64,000 nt of DNA from Actinacidiphila acidipaludis (GCF_019890725.1 NZ_JAINZZ010000009.1:62001-126000), one strand, 5' to 3'; numbered from the stretch's first letter, positions 18,176 through 29,761 are shown. Translations and numbers: made by a program. Notes: a model not told the origin generated them from the sequence alone.

Positions 18176-19408
18176 ATGAACGCCTCGCCGCACCCCGGGC
18201 CGACCGGGCAGCCCTCCCTCCATCCTGACGCCCCGGGCGGCACCATCGACCGGCTGCCCCCGCCGCGGATGGCCTTCGACGCCGTGACCTGGAAGGAGAT
18301 CGCCTTCCTGCTGCTGAACCTGCCGGTGGTGATCGTCGGCTTCGTGTACGTGGTCACGGTGCTCGCGGTGGGTCTGGGCCTGTCGGTGACGGTGATCGGG
18401 CTGCCCCTGCTGGCGTTCGGCCTGATCGGGTGCCGGGGCCTCGGCTCGCTGGAGCGGGCCAGGGCGCGGACGATGCTGGGCGTGCACGTCGACGAGCCGC
18501 GGCCGCTGCGACCGGGCAGGCTGGGCTTCCTGCCGTGGCTGTGGGCGTCGCTGAAGGACCCGGTCGCCTGGCGGCACGCGCTGTACTTCGGCTGCCGGCT
18601 GCCGTGGGGCATTCTGACCTTCACGGTCACCCTGACCTCGCTGTTCGTGCTGTGGCCGGTGCTGCCCTTCCTCGCCCGGGGCATGGCCACGGTGGACCGG
18701 GCGATGGTGCGCGGGCTGCTGCAGCCGTCGAGCGAGCTGGAGATGCGGATCGCCGAGCTGGAGTCGGACCGCGGGGTCGTGGTGGACACCGCGGCGGCCG
18801 ACCTGCGGCGCATCGAGCGGGACCTGCACGACGGCGCCCAGGCGCGGCTGGTGGCGCTGGCCATGGGCCTGGGCCTGGCCAAGGAGAAGCTGCTGGAGGA
18901 CCCGGAGGCGGCGGCGCAGATGGTCGGCGAGGCGCACGGCGAGGTCAAGCTCGCCCTGCAGGAGCTGCGTGACCTGGCCCGCGGCATCCACCCGGCGATC
19001 CTCACCGACCGCGGCCTGGACGCCGCCCTGTCGTCGGTCGCCTCGCGCTGCACGGTGCCGGTCGCGGTCAGCGTGGATCTGCGGGCCAGGCCCGCGGAGG
19101 CGATCGAGGGCATCGCGTACTTCACGGTCTCCGAGCTGCTGCAGAACGTCTCCAAGCACAGCCGGGCCCAGCGCGCCTGGGTGGACCTGTGGCGGGCCGA
19201 CGAGCGGCTGATGATCCAGGTGCGGGATGACGGGCAGGGGGGTGCCGACACGTCGTCGGGATCGGGGCTCGCGGGCCTGGCGGAACGGCTGGGCTCGGTC
19301 GACGGGCTGTTCGTGGTGAGTTCGCCGCCGGGTGGCCCGACGGTGGTGACGGCCGAACTGCCGTGGCGCGACCGCGACTTCCGCAAGCCGGCGCCGGCCA
19401 GGCGCTGA
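18176..19408 (+). CDS. Two-component sensor histidine kinase (first of an adjacent pair)
   Basis: A 410-residue membrane kinase. Two or more membrane helices lie between about 41 and 90 and around 145-165 within the Streptomyces 'putative sensor' domain. It is followed by a HisKA_3 dimerisation region with the phosphoacceptor H218 in RRIERDLHDGAQ, and a HATPase_c domain (N box SELLQNVSKHS; G box DDGQGG and GSGLAGLAERLG). It belongs to the NarL-type (HPK7) kinases. It sits beside a closely related paralog and near an orphan-looking NarL-family response regulator, likely its partner. Confidence 0.9.
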   Translation: MNASPHPGPTGQPSLHPDAPGGTIDRLPPPRMAFDAVTWKEIAFLLLNLPVVIVGFVYVVTVLAVGLGLSVTVIGLPLLAFGLIGCRGLGSLERARARTMLGVHVDEPRPLRPGRLGFLPWLWASLKDPVAWRHALYFGCRLPWGILTFTVTLTSLFVLWPVLPFLARGMATVDRAMVRGLLQPSSELEMRIAELESDRGVVVDTAAADLRRIERDLHDGAQARLVALAMGLGLAKEKLLEDPEAAAQMVGEAHGEVKLALQELRDLARGIHPAILTDRGLDAALSSVASRCTVPVAVSVDLRARPAEAIEGIAYFTVSELLQNVSKHSRAQRAWVDLWRADERLMIQVRDDGQGGADTSSGSGLAGLAERLGSVDGLFVVSSPPGGPTVVTAELPWRDRDFRKPAPARR

Positions 19409-19574
19409 CCCGCGGACGCCGCGAGCCCGCGCACCGGCCGTGGCCCGGCGAGCCCCAGGTCACCCGGGGTGCCGCGGGACCTTCCGGCAGCCGCCGCGAG
19501 GTAGGGGTAGCCCCACCCCGAAGAGGCCGATCCGCACCATGGGTGGCCGGGCCGCGCCGGGCCACTCTGGGGAC

Positions 19575-20945
19575 ATGACGAGCAGTGCTGAAAGGACGGT
19601 CCCCACGATGGCTGACGGCTTCTCGCCCCTGGAGCGCGAGCGCGGGGACGCGCGCGAGCACCTGCTGCCGGCCGCGCTGCGTGCGCCCTTCGAGGCGCGG
19701 ACCTGGCGCGAGTTCGGCTATCTGCTGCTGAACCTGCCGATGGCCGTCGTCGGCTTCGTGTGGACCGTGACCATGCTCTCGGTCGGCGCGGGCCTGCTCA
19801 TCACGTTCGTCGGGCTGCCGGTGCTGGCGCTGGCGCTGGGCGGCTGCCGGGCGATCGGGGCGGTGGAGCGGGCCAGGGCGCGGTCGCTGCTGTGGCTGGA
19901 GGTCGACGAGCCGGGGCCGGTCGCGCGCCGGGGACGCGGCGGCCTGCTGTCCCGGCTGGGCGCGCAGCTCGGCAGCGGCGTCAACTGGCGGCACGTCATC
20001 TACACCCTGGTCCACTTCCCGTGGGGGATCTTCACCTTCTCGGTCGCCATCAGCCTCTTCACCTACGGCTGGGGCCTGCTGACCTACCCGCTGTGGCGGT
20101 GGGTGTTCCCGGTCTACTTCGGGCAGGACGGTCTGCAGGTGTACGGCAGCGCCGACGGCCACCACGGCTGGTGGCTGCACACCCCGGCCGACATGGTGCT
20201 GTGCGTGGTGGCCGGCGGCACGCTGGTGCTGGCCGGACCGTGGATGATCCGCGGGATGGCGCACGTCGACCGGATACTGGTGTCCGGGCTGCTCGGCCCC
20301 TCCAGGCTGGCCGACCGCGTCACCGAGCTGGAGTCGGACCGCGGCGCGGTGTTCGACACCGCCGCCGCCGACCTGCGGCGCATCGAGCGGGACCTGCACG
20401 ACGGCGCCCAGGCGCGGCTGGTGGCGCTGGCGATGGACCTGGGCCTGGCCAAGGAGAAGCTGCTGGAGGACCCGGAGGCGGGCGCGGCCATGGTGGACGA
20501 GGCGCACAGCGAGGTGAAGATCGCCCTGCAGGAGCTGCGCGACCTGGCCCGCGGCATCCACCCGGCGATCCTCACCGACCGCGGCCTGGACGCGGCGCTG
20601 TCGGTGGTGGCCACCCGCTGCACGGTGCCGGTGTCGGTCACCGTCGAGCTGCCGGCGCGTCCGGTGCCGGCCATCGAGGGCATCGCCTACTTCACGGTCT
20701 CCGAGCTGCTGCAGAACGTCTCCAAGCACAGCGGGGCGTCCCGCGCCACGGTGGACGTCTGGCAGGTCGAGGACCGGCTGATGCTGCAGGTGTCGGACAA
20801 CGGACGCGGCGGGGCCTCGCTCAGCGGGGGCTCGGGCCTGGCCGGGCTCGCGGAGCGGCTGGACTCGGTCGACGGGGTGCTGGTCGTCGACTCCCCCGCC
20901 GGCGGCCCCACCCGCGTCACCGCCGAACTGCCCTGGCGGGTCTGA
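19575..20945 (+). CDS. Two-component sensor histidine kinase (second of the pair)
   Basis: A 456-residue paralog of the preceding kinase, with the same sensor domain, H275 in RRIERDLHDGAQ, N box SELLQNVSKHS and G boxes DNGRGG and GSGLAGLAERLD. It has an extra extracytoplasmic loop of about 40 residues (near 165-205, aromatic- and His-rich, including DGHHGWWLH) that the first kinase lacks, so the input signal probably differs. Start uncertain: ATG at 19575 gives the full N-terminus; ATG at 19608 has an AAAGGA element 11 bp upstream. Confidence 0.88.
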   Translation: MTSSAERTVPTMADGFSPLERERGDAREHLLPAALRAPFEARTWREFGYLLLNLPMAVVGFVWTVTMLSVGAGLLITFVGLPVLALALGGCRAIGAVERARARSLLWLEVDEPGPVARRGRGGLLSRLGAQLGSGVNWRHVIYTLVHFPWGIFTFSVAISLFTYGWGLLTYPLWRWVFPVYFGQDGLQVYGSADGHHGWWLHTPADMVLCVVAGGTLVLAGPWMIRGMAHVDRILVSGLLGPSRLADRVTELESDRGAVFDTAAADLRRIERDLHDGAQARLVALAMDLGLAKEKLLEDPEAGAAMVDEAHSEVKIALQELRDLARGIHPAILTDRGLDAALSVVATRCTVPVSVTVELPARPVPAIEGIAYFTVSELLQNVSKHSGASRATVDVWQVEDRLMLQVSDNGRGGASLSGGSGLAGLAERLDSVDGVLVVDSPAGGPTRVTAELPWRV

Positions 20946-21069
20946 GAACCGCGGCGCCGCGGTGCGGACGGCTCGCGCACCCCGGACAGCTCCCGGGCGG
21001 CTCCCCCGCAGGTCCGCGCCCCGGACGGATACCGGACATCTTCCGCGCCCCGGCCGGCTGCCCCTGTCC

Positions 21070-22026
21070 TCAGGACGCGACCGTCAGCAGCGTCTTGCCC
21101 GTGTTGGTGCCCGCCTGCAGGGACGCGTGCGCCTCGGCGGCGCGGGCCAGCGGCAGTTCGGCGGTGACGTCGAGGCGGATGGCGCCGGAGGACAGCAGCG
21201 ACAGGGCGGACAGGGCGTGGGCGCGGACCCGGGCGGGCGTCCGGCGGGCGAGGTCGCCGATGTTGTAGCCGGCCACGGACCGGTTGTTCTTCCACAGCGG
21301 GAGGACCGGCAGGGCCAGGTCGGGGTGGCGGGCGGCCTCGCCGTAGACGACGAGCCGGCCGAAGGGCGCCAGCACCCCGAGGCTGGCCAGCCGGGTCGGG
21401 CCGCCGACGGGGTCGAGGACCACGTCGACGTCGGACACGTGGTCGGCGAAGGAGTCCCGCGGGTGCAGCGCGTCGTAGCCGAACCGCTTGGCGTACTCGG
21501 CCTTGGCGGGCGAGCCCACCGTGCCGTGGACCGCGGCCGCCCCGAGCGCGCGGGCGATCTGGGCGGCGGCCGAGCCGACGCCGCCGGCCGCGGCGTGGAT
21601 GAGGACGGTGTCGCCCGCGGCCAGCCGTGCCGCGCCGGCCAGGACCCCGTAGGCGGTGGTGAGCACCATGGCGCCGCCGCCGTCGCGCAGCGATATGCCG
21701 TCCAGCGGGAAGGCGAACTCGGCAGGGGCCACGGCGTACTCGGCGTAGCCGCCGCCGGAGGGCAGGAAGGCGGCGACGGGGTCGCCGATGGCCAGGCCGG
21801 TCACGCCGGGTCCCAGGGCGGCGATCTCGCCGGACGCCTCCAGGCCGGGCACCTCGACCCCGTCGGGCGGTCCGAAGTCGCCCAGCCGGTGCTGGACCTC
21901 CCCGTAGTTGACGCCGGCGTACGCGACGCGGATCAGTACCTCACCGGGGCCGGGTGCGGGGATCGGCAGCTCCACCTGCCGCAGGACCTCGGGACCGCCG
22001 ATGACGTCGAAACCGACCGCGCGCAC
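21070..22026 (-). CDS. Zinc-independent quinone oxidoreductase (MDR family)
   Basis: A 318-residue medium-chain dehydrogenase/reductase similar to NADPH:quinone reductase. The GroES-like N-domain has PGEVLIRVAYAGVNYGEVQ. The cofactor fold shows AAAGGVGSAAAQIARALG near 142-159. The catalytic-zinc cysteine and histidine pattern of alcohol dehydrogenases is absent. A GTG start at 22026 is chosen: GGAGAGGAGAA lies just upstream and similarity begins at VRAVGFDVIGG. It lies between the kinase pair and the response regulator but on the opposite strand, so is not obviously part of that system. Confidence 0.88.
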   Translation of the reverse strand: MRAVGFDVIGGPEVLRQVELPIPAPGPGEVLIRVAYAGVNYGEVQHRLGDFGPPDGVEVPGLEASGEIAALGPGVTGLAIGDPVAAFLPSGGGYAEYAVAPAEFAFPLDGISLRDGGGAMVLTTAYGVLAGAARLAAGDTVLIHAAAGGVGSAAAQIARALGAAAVHGTVGSPAKAEYAKRFGYDALHPRDSFADHVSDVDVVLDPVGGPTRLASLGVLAPFGRLVVYGEAARHPDLALPVLPLWKNNRSVAGYNIGDLARRTPARVRAHALSALSLLSSGAIRLDVTAELPLARAAEAHASLQAGTNTGKTLLTVAS

Positions 22027-22182
22027 ACGTTCTCCTCTCCCGGGCGCCGCCGGATCGCGGCCTCCCCCTCGCTTGGCGGGCGCAACCTTGCCCACCGAAA
22101 CGGTATTCCCCATTCACCCGCCGATGCTGGGATGCTGGGCGAGACGGTTCGGAAACGGGGGACGGAAACGGTGGAGGACAGG

Positions 22183-22842
22183 GTGCGGGTGGTCATCGCC
22201 GAGGACTCGGTACTGCTTCGGGAGGGCCTGACCCGCCTGCTGACCGACCGCGGCCACGAGGTGGTCGCGGGCGTCGGCGACGCGGAGGGCCTGCTCAAGG
22301 CGGTCCGCGAGCTCGCCGACCAGGGGAGTGCGCCGGACGTGGTGGTCGCGGACGTGCGGATGCCGCCCACGCACACGGACGAGGGCGTGCGCGCGGCCGT
22401 GCAGCTGCGCCGTGACCACCCGGCCGTGGGCGTGCTGGTGCTGTCGCAGTACGTGGAGGAGCGGTACGCGACCGAGCTGCTGGCCGGCAGCAGCCGCGGC
22501 GTGGGCTATCTGCTCAAGGACCGGGTGGCCGAGGTCCGCGAGTTCGTGGACGCGGTGGTCCGGGTGGCCGAGGGCGGCACGGCGCTGGATCCGGAGGTGG
22601 TGGCGCAGCTGCTGGGCCGCAGCCGCAAGCAGGACGTGCTGGCCGGGCTGACCCCGCGCGAGCGCGAGGTGCTGGGCCTGATGGCCGAGGGCCGGACGAA
22701 CTCCGCGATCGCCCGGCAGCTCGTGGTGAGCGACGGCGCGGTCGAGAAGCACGTCAGCAACATCTTCCTTAAGCTCGGCCTGGCACCGAGTGACGGGGAT
22801 CACCGCAGGGTCCTGGCGGTTCTGACCTACCTCAACTCGTGA
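22183..22842 (+). CDS. NarL/LuxR-family response regulator
   Basis: A 219-residue transcription regulator. The receiver domain (1-120) has the acidic pair E7/D8, phosphoacceptor D57 in VVADVRMPP, and K near LLKDRV. The C-terminal LuxR HTH covers LTPREREVLGLMAEGRTNSAIARQ and the recognition helix SDGAVEKHVSNIF. GTG at 22183 follows GGAGG by 5 bp and gives the usual RVVIAEDSVLLREGL opening; GTG at 22171 is an alternative. The likely partners are the two HPK7 kinases at 18176-20945. Confidence 0.9.
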   Translation: MRVVIAEDSVLLREGLTRLLTDRGHEVVAGVGDAEGLLKAVRELADQGSAPDVVVADVRMPPTHTDEGVRAAVQLRRDHPAVGVLVLSQYVEERYATELLAGSSRGVGYLLKDRVAEVREFVDAVVRVAEGGTALDPEVVAQLLGRSRKQDVLAGLTPREREVLGLMAEGRTNSAIARQLVVSDGAVEKHVSNIFLKLGLAPSDGDHRRVLAVLTYLNS

Positions 22843-23025
22843 ACTGCTGACACCCTGTCTAACAAGACTGACAACGCCGGGTTCCACCGCGACCAGAGGT
22901 CCGGCGCGGCACGCGGCACCCCCCCCGCCGTCAGCTCCATGCCACATTTCGGGACGGTACGGGGAAGGTGACCCTTACCGACGTACGATGACCGGGAGCC
23001 GCCGCCTCGAAGGAGGTCCGTTTCA

Positions 23026-24958
<1,933 letters not shown>

Positions 24959-24966
<8 letters not shown>

Positions 24967-26029
24967 GGCGCTGGCTCTGGTGCCCAAGGCCGAGGCCCAG
25001 CAGAGCATGAAGGACTTCAAGTCCGACCAGGAGGTGCGCTGGTGCCCCGGCTGCGGGGACTACGCGATCCTGGCGGCGGTGCAGTCCTTCATGCCGGAGC
25101 TGGGACTGGCCCGCGAGAACGTGGTGTTCGTCTCCGGGATCGGGTGCTCCTCCCGCTTCCCGTACTACATGAACACCTACGGCATGCACTCCATCCACGG
25201 GCGCGCCCCGGCGATCGCGACCGGCCTGGCCGCGTCCCGGCGGGACCTGAGCGTGTGGGTGGTCACCGGTGACGGCGACGCACTGTCCATCGGCGGCAAC
25301 CACCTCATCCACGCGCTGCGGCGCAACGTCAACCTGAAGATCCTGCTGTTCAACAACCGGATCTACGGTCTGACGAAGGGCCAGTACAGCCCCACCTCCG
25401 AGATCGGCAAGATCACCAAGTCCACACCGATGGGCTCGCTGGACGCGCCGTTCAACCCGGTGTCCCTGGCCCTGGGCGCGGAGGCGAGCTTCGTGGCCCG
25501 CACCATCGACTCCGACCGCAAGCACCTGCAGGGCGTGCTGCGCGCGGCGGCCGCCCACCCGGGCACCGCGCTGGTGGAGATCTACCAGAACTGCAACATC
25601 TTCAACGACGGCGCCTTCGACACGCTCAAGGAGAAGGGGACCGCCCAGGAGGCGCTCATCCACCTCGAGCACGGGCAGCCGATCCGCTTCGGCGCCCCCG
25701 CCGAGGACGGACTGGGCTCCAAGGGCGTCGTCCGCGACCAGGCCACCGGCGACCTGCGGGTGGTCGACCTGACCGCCGACGGTGTGGACGTCACCCAGGT
25801 GCTGGTGCACGACGCCCACGCGGCGTCGCCCACCACCGCCTTCGCGCTGTCCCGGCTGGCCGACGCCGACACGCTGCACCACACCCCGATCGGTGTGCTG
25901 CGCGACGTCGACCGTCCCGTCTACGACACCGACATGGCCGAGCAGCTCGAACAGGCCGTCGTCCAGAACGGCAAGGGCGACCTCGCCAAGCTGCTCGCCG
26001 GCGGCGACACCTGGACGGTGGCCGGCTGA
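24959..26029 (+). CDS. korB: 2-oxoacid:acceptor (ferredoxin) oxidoreductase, beta subunit
   Basis: Binds thiamine diphosphate and one [4Fe-4S] cluster. 356 residues. Cluster ligands are C29 and C32 (RWCPGCGDY), C63 (GIGCSS) and the Cys in YQNCNIF. The TPP motif runs from GDGDALSIGGNH to NNRIYGLTKGQ. The start codon lies inside korA (8-bp overlap), so the two are coupled and form one complex. A strong terminator follows, making korAB a two-gene operon. Confidence 0.95.
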
Positions 26030-26050
26030 CCGGCTGAGCGCGTACCCGCC

Positions 26051-26082
26051 GAAGCGGCGCCCGGAGGACCGGGCGCCGCTTC
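26051..26082 (+). terminator. Terminator of the korAB operon
   Basis: A perfect 14-bp stem: GAAGCGGCGCCCGG (26051-26064), loop AGGA, CCGGGCGCCGCTTC (26069-26082), ending 53 bp beyond korB. Confidence 0.85.
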
Positions 26083-26262
26083 GCCGTTTCCGCCGCGCCG
26101 GTCAGGCCCGCGGCGGCGGAGGAAGGGCGCGGAGGGAGAGAGCGCGGACCCACCAGGGGTGTCATGACCGTTCTGTGAAACGGGCCTGGCATGGGCGCCG
26201 GGTCGGCCGCTACCTTCGGAGGGCCGCGCGCCGACCGCACGGCGGGAGGAGGACGGGTTTCC

Positions 26263-27222
26263 ATGGGCGAGCAGCGCGCGGGACTGGTGTACGGCTTCGC
26301 GGCGTACGGCATGTGGGGCCTGTTCCCGCTGTACTGGCCGCTGCTCGAACCGGCGGGGGCGCTGGAGATCCTCGCCCACCGGATGGTGTGGTCGCTGGCG
26401 GTCGTGGCGCTCATCCTGCTGGTGCTGCGACGGTGGGCCTGGGTCGCCGAACTCGTCCGCCAGCCGCGTCGGCTGGCCCTGGTGGCGCTGGCCGCGACCG
26501 TGGTGTCGGTGAACTGGGGCATGTACATCTGGGGCGTCAACTCCGGCCACGTCGTGGAGACCGCGCTCGGCTACTTCATCAACCCGCTGGTCACCATCGC
26601 CCTGGGCGTGCTGGTGCTGCACGAGCGGCTGCGGCCGGTGCAGTGGACGGCGGTCGGCATCGGCGTCCTGGCGGTGGTGGTGCTGACCGTCGGCTACGGG
26701 CGCCTGCCGTGGATCGCCCTGTCGCTGGCGTTCTCCTTCGGCGTGTACGGGCTGGCGAAGAAGAAGATCGCGATGGGCGGCCTGGAGTCCCTGGCGGCCG
26801 AGACGTCCGTGCAGTTCCTGCCGGCCCTCTGCTTCCTCGTCGTGCTCGGCGCCCGCGGCGACTCGACGTTCACCCACCACGGGGCGGGACACGCCTCGCT
26901 GCTGGCCGCGTGCGGTCTGGTGACGGCGCTGCCGCTGGTCTTCTTCGGCATGTCGGCGACGCGGCTGCCGCTGTCGACCATCGGCCTGATGCAGTACCTC
27001 GCGCCGGTCTTCCAGTTCGTGATCGGGCTGGTGCACTTCCACGAGAAGATGCCGCCCGAGCGCTGGGCCGGCTTCCTGCTGGTGTGGGTGGCGCTGGTGA
27101 TCCTGAGCTGGGACGCGCTGCGGACGGCCCGCAGGGGCCGGGCGGCGCTGCTCGCCGCGGCGGCGGAGACCGGAGCCGCCCCGGCGGTGGTGGAGCGGCC
27201 GGAGGCCGCAGCGGAGGCCTGA
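26263..27222 (+). CDS. rarD: RarD-like EamA-family permease
   Basis: A 319-residue, roughly ten-helix membrane transporter with two EamA halves. YGFAAYGMWGLFPLYWPLL and the TRLPLSTIGLMQYLAPVFQFVIGL segment are characteristic of RarD (annotated chloramphenicol-sensitive protein). The true substrate is unknown. ATG at 26263 follows GGGAGGAGGA by about 10 bp and places the first helix at the N-terminus; frames upstream to 26191 lack similarity. The gene is monocistronic and ends inside a terminator hairpin. Confidence 0.92.
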   Translation: MGEQRAGLVYGFAAYGMWGLFPLYWPLLEPAGALEILAHRMVWSLAVVALILLVLRRWAWVAELVRQPRRLALVALAATVVSVNWGMYIWGVNSGHVVETALGYFINPLVTIALGVLVLHERLRPVQWTAVGIGVLAVVVLTVGYGRLPWIALSLAFSFGVYGLAKKKIAMGGLESLAAETSVQFLPALCFLVVLGARGDSTFTHHGAGHASLLAACGLVTALPLVFFGMSATRLPLSTIGLMQYLAPVFQFVIGLVHFHEKMPPERWAGFLLVWVALVILSWDALRTARRGRAALLAAAAETGAAPAVVERPEAAAEA

Positions 27223-27244
27223 TCCCGGGCGCTCCCGGGTCAGG
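27218..27244. terminator. Bidirectional terminator overlapping the rarD stop codon
   Basis: CCTGA-T-CCCGGG pairs with CCCGGG-TCAGG (one bulged T), with a 4-nt loop CGCT. It lies between two convergent genes and includes the TGA of rarD. Confidence 0.65.
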
Positions 27245-27247
27245 TGG

Positions 27248-27661
27248 TCAGCGCCGGGCGGGGACGAGCCGGGCGGTGACCTCGTCGAGCACGGACTTCC
27301 AGTGCTCGCGCTGCCGGGCGCGCTCCGCCGCGTCGGCCAGGCGCTCCTGGTGGAAGCGCAGGACCGTGCCGCCGGCCGAGGGGGCCATCGCCACCTGCAC
27401 GGTGGTCTCGTGGTCCCAGCCGGGCGGCCGCCAGGTCAGCCGGATCCCCTCCTGCGGGCGGTATCCCCGGATCTCGCCGCGGGTGCCGTCCGCGGTCTCG
27501 TAGGGCTCGCCCTGGGCCGTGGGCAGGGCGCCCCGGCCCAGCCACAGGGCCAGCCCCTCCGGGCCCGCGACGAAGTCCCACACCGCGGCCGGGGGAAGCG
27601 GGAGCTTGCGGGAGACGCCGATCTCCCAGCCCGCGTCGAGCGTCAGTCCGGTGGGCGCCAT
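27248..27661 (-). CDS. SRPBCC domain protein (AHSA1-like)
   Basis: A 137-residue START/Bet v1-fold protein of the AHSA1 type. AVWDFVAGPEGLALWLG, the central RGEIRGYRPQEGIRLTWRPPGWDHETTVQ and the C-terminal EHWKSVLDEVTARL match the family order (helix, sheet, long final helix). Such proteins bind hydrophobic ligands or act as toxin/stress factors; no substrate can be named. Monocistronic and convergent with rarD. Confidence 0.85.
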   Translation of the reverse strand: MAPTGLTLDAGWEIGVSRKLPLPPAAVWDFVAGPEGLALWLGRGALPTAQGEPYETADGTRGEIRGYRPQEGIRLTWRPPGWDHETTVQVAMAPSAGGTVLRFHQERLADAAERARQREHWKSVLDEVTARLVPARR

Positions 27662-27813
27662 GGCTGCTCCTCCGCTCGGTGACGTGGTGCACGTCCACCG
27701 CCCATCATGAACCGGGCCACTGACAAGCGCCCTGACCGGCCGGAACGACGCCGACGCCGTGCCTCCGACGGGCCGGGGCCGGGCCGGTAGTCCGCGCGGC
27801 GCCGGGCCGGGCC

Positions 27814-28809
27814 TCAGGCCGTGATGTCGCGCGAGGTGAACCGGGCCCAGGCCGCCGAGCCGAAGACCGCCGCGTAGAGGGCCTGCAGGCCGAGGTTCTT
27901 CCCGATGCCCGTCCAGCTCACCGGATCGCGCAGGATGTCGGCGAAGCTCAGCCAGTAGTGCGTGAACAGGTACGGCTGGACGACGTGCAACTGCGGGAAA
28001 CTGTCGACGATCTGGACCGTGATCAGCAGGCCGACGGTCGTCGCCATCGCGCCGATGCCGCTGTCGGTGAGGGTGGAGATGAACAGGCCGAGCGCGCCGA
28101 TGCCCACCAGCGACGCCGCCACCAGCAGGGCGATCAGCAGCGCCCGCGCCATCCCGGCGGACAGCGAGATGGACGTGCCGGACAGCGTGGTGACGTCCCC
28201 CACCGGGAACAGCGCGAAGCCGACGATCAGCGCGGACACCGCGGCCACCAGCGTGGCGGCCAGGCAGAACGCCAGCACCGAGACGTACTTGGCCACCAGC
28301 AGCCGGGTCCGGCCGGCCGGCGCGACCAGCAGATAGCGCAGGGTGCCGGCGTTCGCCTCGCCCGCGATCGAGTCGCCGGCGACGACCCCGACGGCCATCG
28401 GGAGGAAGAACGGCAGCGTCGCCGCCAGCCCGGCGAAGGTCAGGAACAGGCCGTTGTTGCTGACCTGTTCGATGAAGGCGGGGCCGCCGTCACCGCGGCC
28501 CCCGCCGCCCAGCGAGCCGCCGTTGCGGGTCTCGATGCGCACCGCGATCCCGACCAGCAGCGGGACGCCCGCGAGCACGGCGAACAGCGCCTGGGTGCGG
28601 CGGCGGCGGAAGACGGTGACGAGTTCGGAGCGGAACAGGCCGAGGGTCCAGCCCGGCCTCGGCGCCCGCACGGCCACGGGTCCGGCGGCAGGTCCGGTCG
28701 CGGGTCCTGCCACGACGCCGGCGTCGGCGCCGGTGTCTGTCCGGCCTCCGGTCGCGTCCCCGGCAGGCGGCGGCCCCGGCTGCCCGGCCCTCGGTTCAGC
28801 CCGCGACAT
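27814..28809 (-). CDS. ABC transporter permease (ABC-2 type)
   Basis: A 331-residue permease with six or so membrane segments after a Pro/Gly/Ala-rich cytoplasmic N-terminus of about 55 residues and the basic FRRRRTQ. GDSIAGEANAGTLRYLLVAPAGR is the conserved ABC-2 cytoplasmic loop. It forms an exporter with the ATPase encoded immediately upstream (14-bp overlap). The exported substrate is not evident. Confidence 0.9.
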   Translation of the reverse strand: MSRAEPRAGQPGPPPAGDATGGRTDTGADAGVVAGPATGPAAGPVAVRAPRPGWTLGLFRSELVTVFRRRRTQALFAVLAGVPLLVGIAVRIETRNGGSLGGGGRGDGGPAFIEQVSNNGLFLTFAGLAATLPFFLPMAVGVVAGDSIAGEANAGTLRYLLVAPAGRTRLLVAKYVSVLAFCLAATLVAAVSALIVGFALFPVGDVTTLSGTSISLSAGMARALLIALLVAASLVGIGALGLFISTLTDSGIGAMATTVGLLITVQIVDSFPQLHVVQPYLFTHYWLSFADILRDPVSWTGIGKNLGLQALYAAVFGSAAWARFTSRDITA

Positions 28810-29761
28810 CGAAGCCCTCCCCCGTCAGGGCCACGAACGCGTCCTCCAGCGAGGCGCGTTCGAGGCCGAATCCGCGGACCCGCACCCCGGCGGCGACCAG
28901 CGCGGCGTTGATCTCGGCCAGGTCCGGCGGGTCGGCGGGCAGGTCGCCGGTGACCCGCTGCCCGTCGGTGGTCAGCCCGGTCACACCGTGCACCGCCAGC
29001 ACGCGGGCCGCCTGGGCCGGATCGGGTCCGGTGACCGCCAGCCGCCCCCGGGTGCCCGCGGCCAGCTCGGCCACCGGTCCCTGGGTGATGAGGCGGCCGC
29101 GCGCCATCACGGCGGCGTGCGTGCACACCTGCTCGATCTCGTCGAGGAGGTGTGAGGAGAGGAAGACGGTGGTGCCGTCCGCGGCCAGCTCCCGGACCAG
29201 GCCGCGGATCTCCCGCATGCCCTGCGGGTCGAGGCCGTTGGTCGGCTCGTCCAGCACCAGCAGCTCACGCGGCTGCAGCAGGGCGGCCGCCAGGCCCAGC
29301 CGCTGCTTCATGCCGAGCGAGTAGGCCTTGGCGCGCTTTCCGGCCGCCGCGGACAGGCCCACCCGGTCCAGCGCGCCGGCCACCCGGGCCTTGCGGGTCC
29401 GCGGATCGGCGGTGGGGTCGGCGCTGTCGTACCGCAGCAGGTTGTCGCGGCCGGACAGGAAGCCGTAGAGGGCCGGGCCCTCGATGAGCGCGCCGACCCG
29501 CGGCAGCACGGACCTGCCCGCCCGCGGCATCGGGCTGCCCAGCACCCGGGCGCTGCCCGCGGTGGGGGCGATGAGTCCCATCAGCATGCGGATGGTGGTG
29601 GTCTTGCCCGAGCCGTTGGGCCCGAGGAAGCCGAAGACGCTGCCCCGCGGGACGCGCAGGTCGAGGCCGTCCACGGCGAGGGTGCCCCGGTACTGCTTGG
29701 TGAGACCCCGGGTCTCGATCACCACGTCGGCCGGCGGCTGCGCGGTGGACGGCTGTGCCAT
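28796..29761 (-). CDS. ABC transporter ATP-binding protein
   Basis: A 321-residue ATPase. Walker A GPNGSGKT (47-54), signature SLGMKQRLGLA and Walker B LLVLDEPTNGLDP are all intact, followed by the H-loop SSHLLDE. It has the C-terminal DUF4162-like domain of drug/antibiotic-type exporters. It overlaps the permease gene by 14 bp and follows the LolA-like gene by 68 bp, although a strong hairpin sits in that gap. Confidence 0.94.
   Translation of the reverse strand: MAQPSTAQPPADVVIETRGLTKQYRGTLAVDGLDLRVPRGSVFGFLGPNGSGKTTTIRMLMGLIAPTAGSARVLGSPMPRAGRSVLPRVGALIEGPALYGFLSGRDNLLRYDSADPTADPRTRKARVAGALDRVGLSAAAGKRAKAYSLGMKQRLGLAAALLQPRELLVLDEPTNGLDPQGMREIRGLVRELAADGTTVFLSSHLLDEIEQVCTHAAVMARGRLITQGPVAELAAGTRGRLAVTGPDPAQAARVLAVHGVTGLTTDGQRVTGDLPADPPDLAEINAALVAAGVRVRGFGLERASLEDAFVALTGEGFDVAG

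Noticed and set aside
20948..20963. 16-bp perfect palindrome ACCGCGGCGCCGCGGT as a terminator
   Set aside because: It has no loop and is short; it could cruciform or bind a dimer, but a terminator call is not supported.
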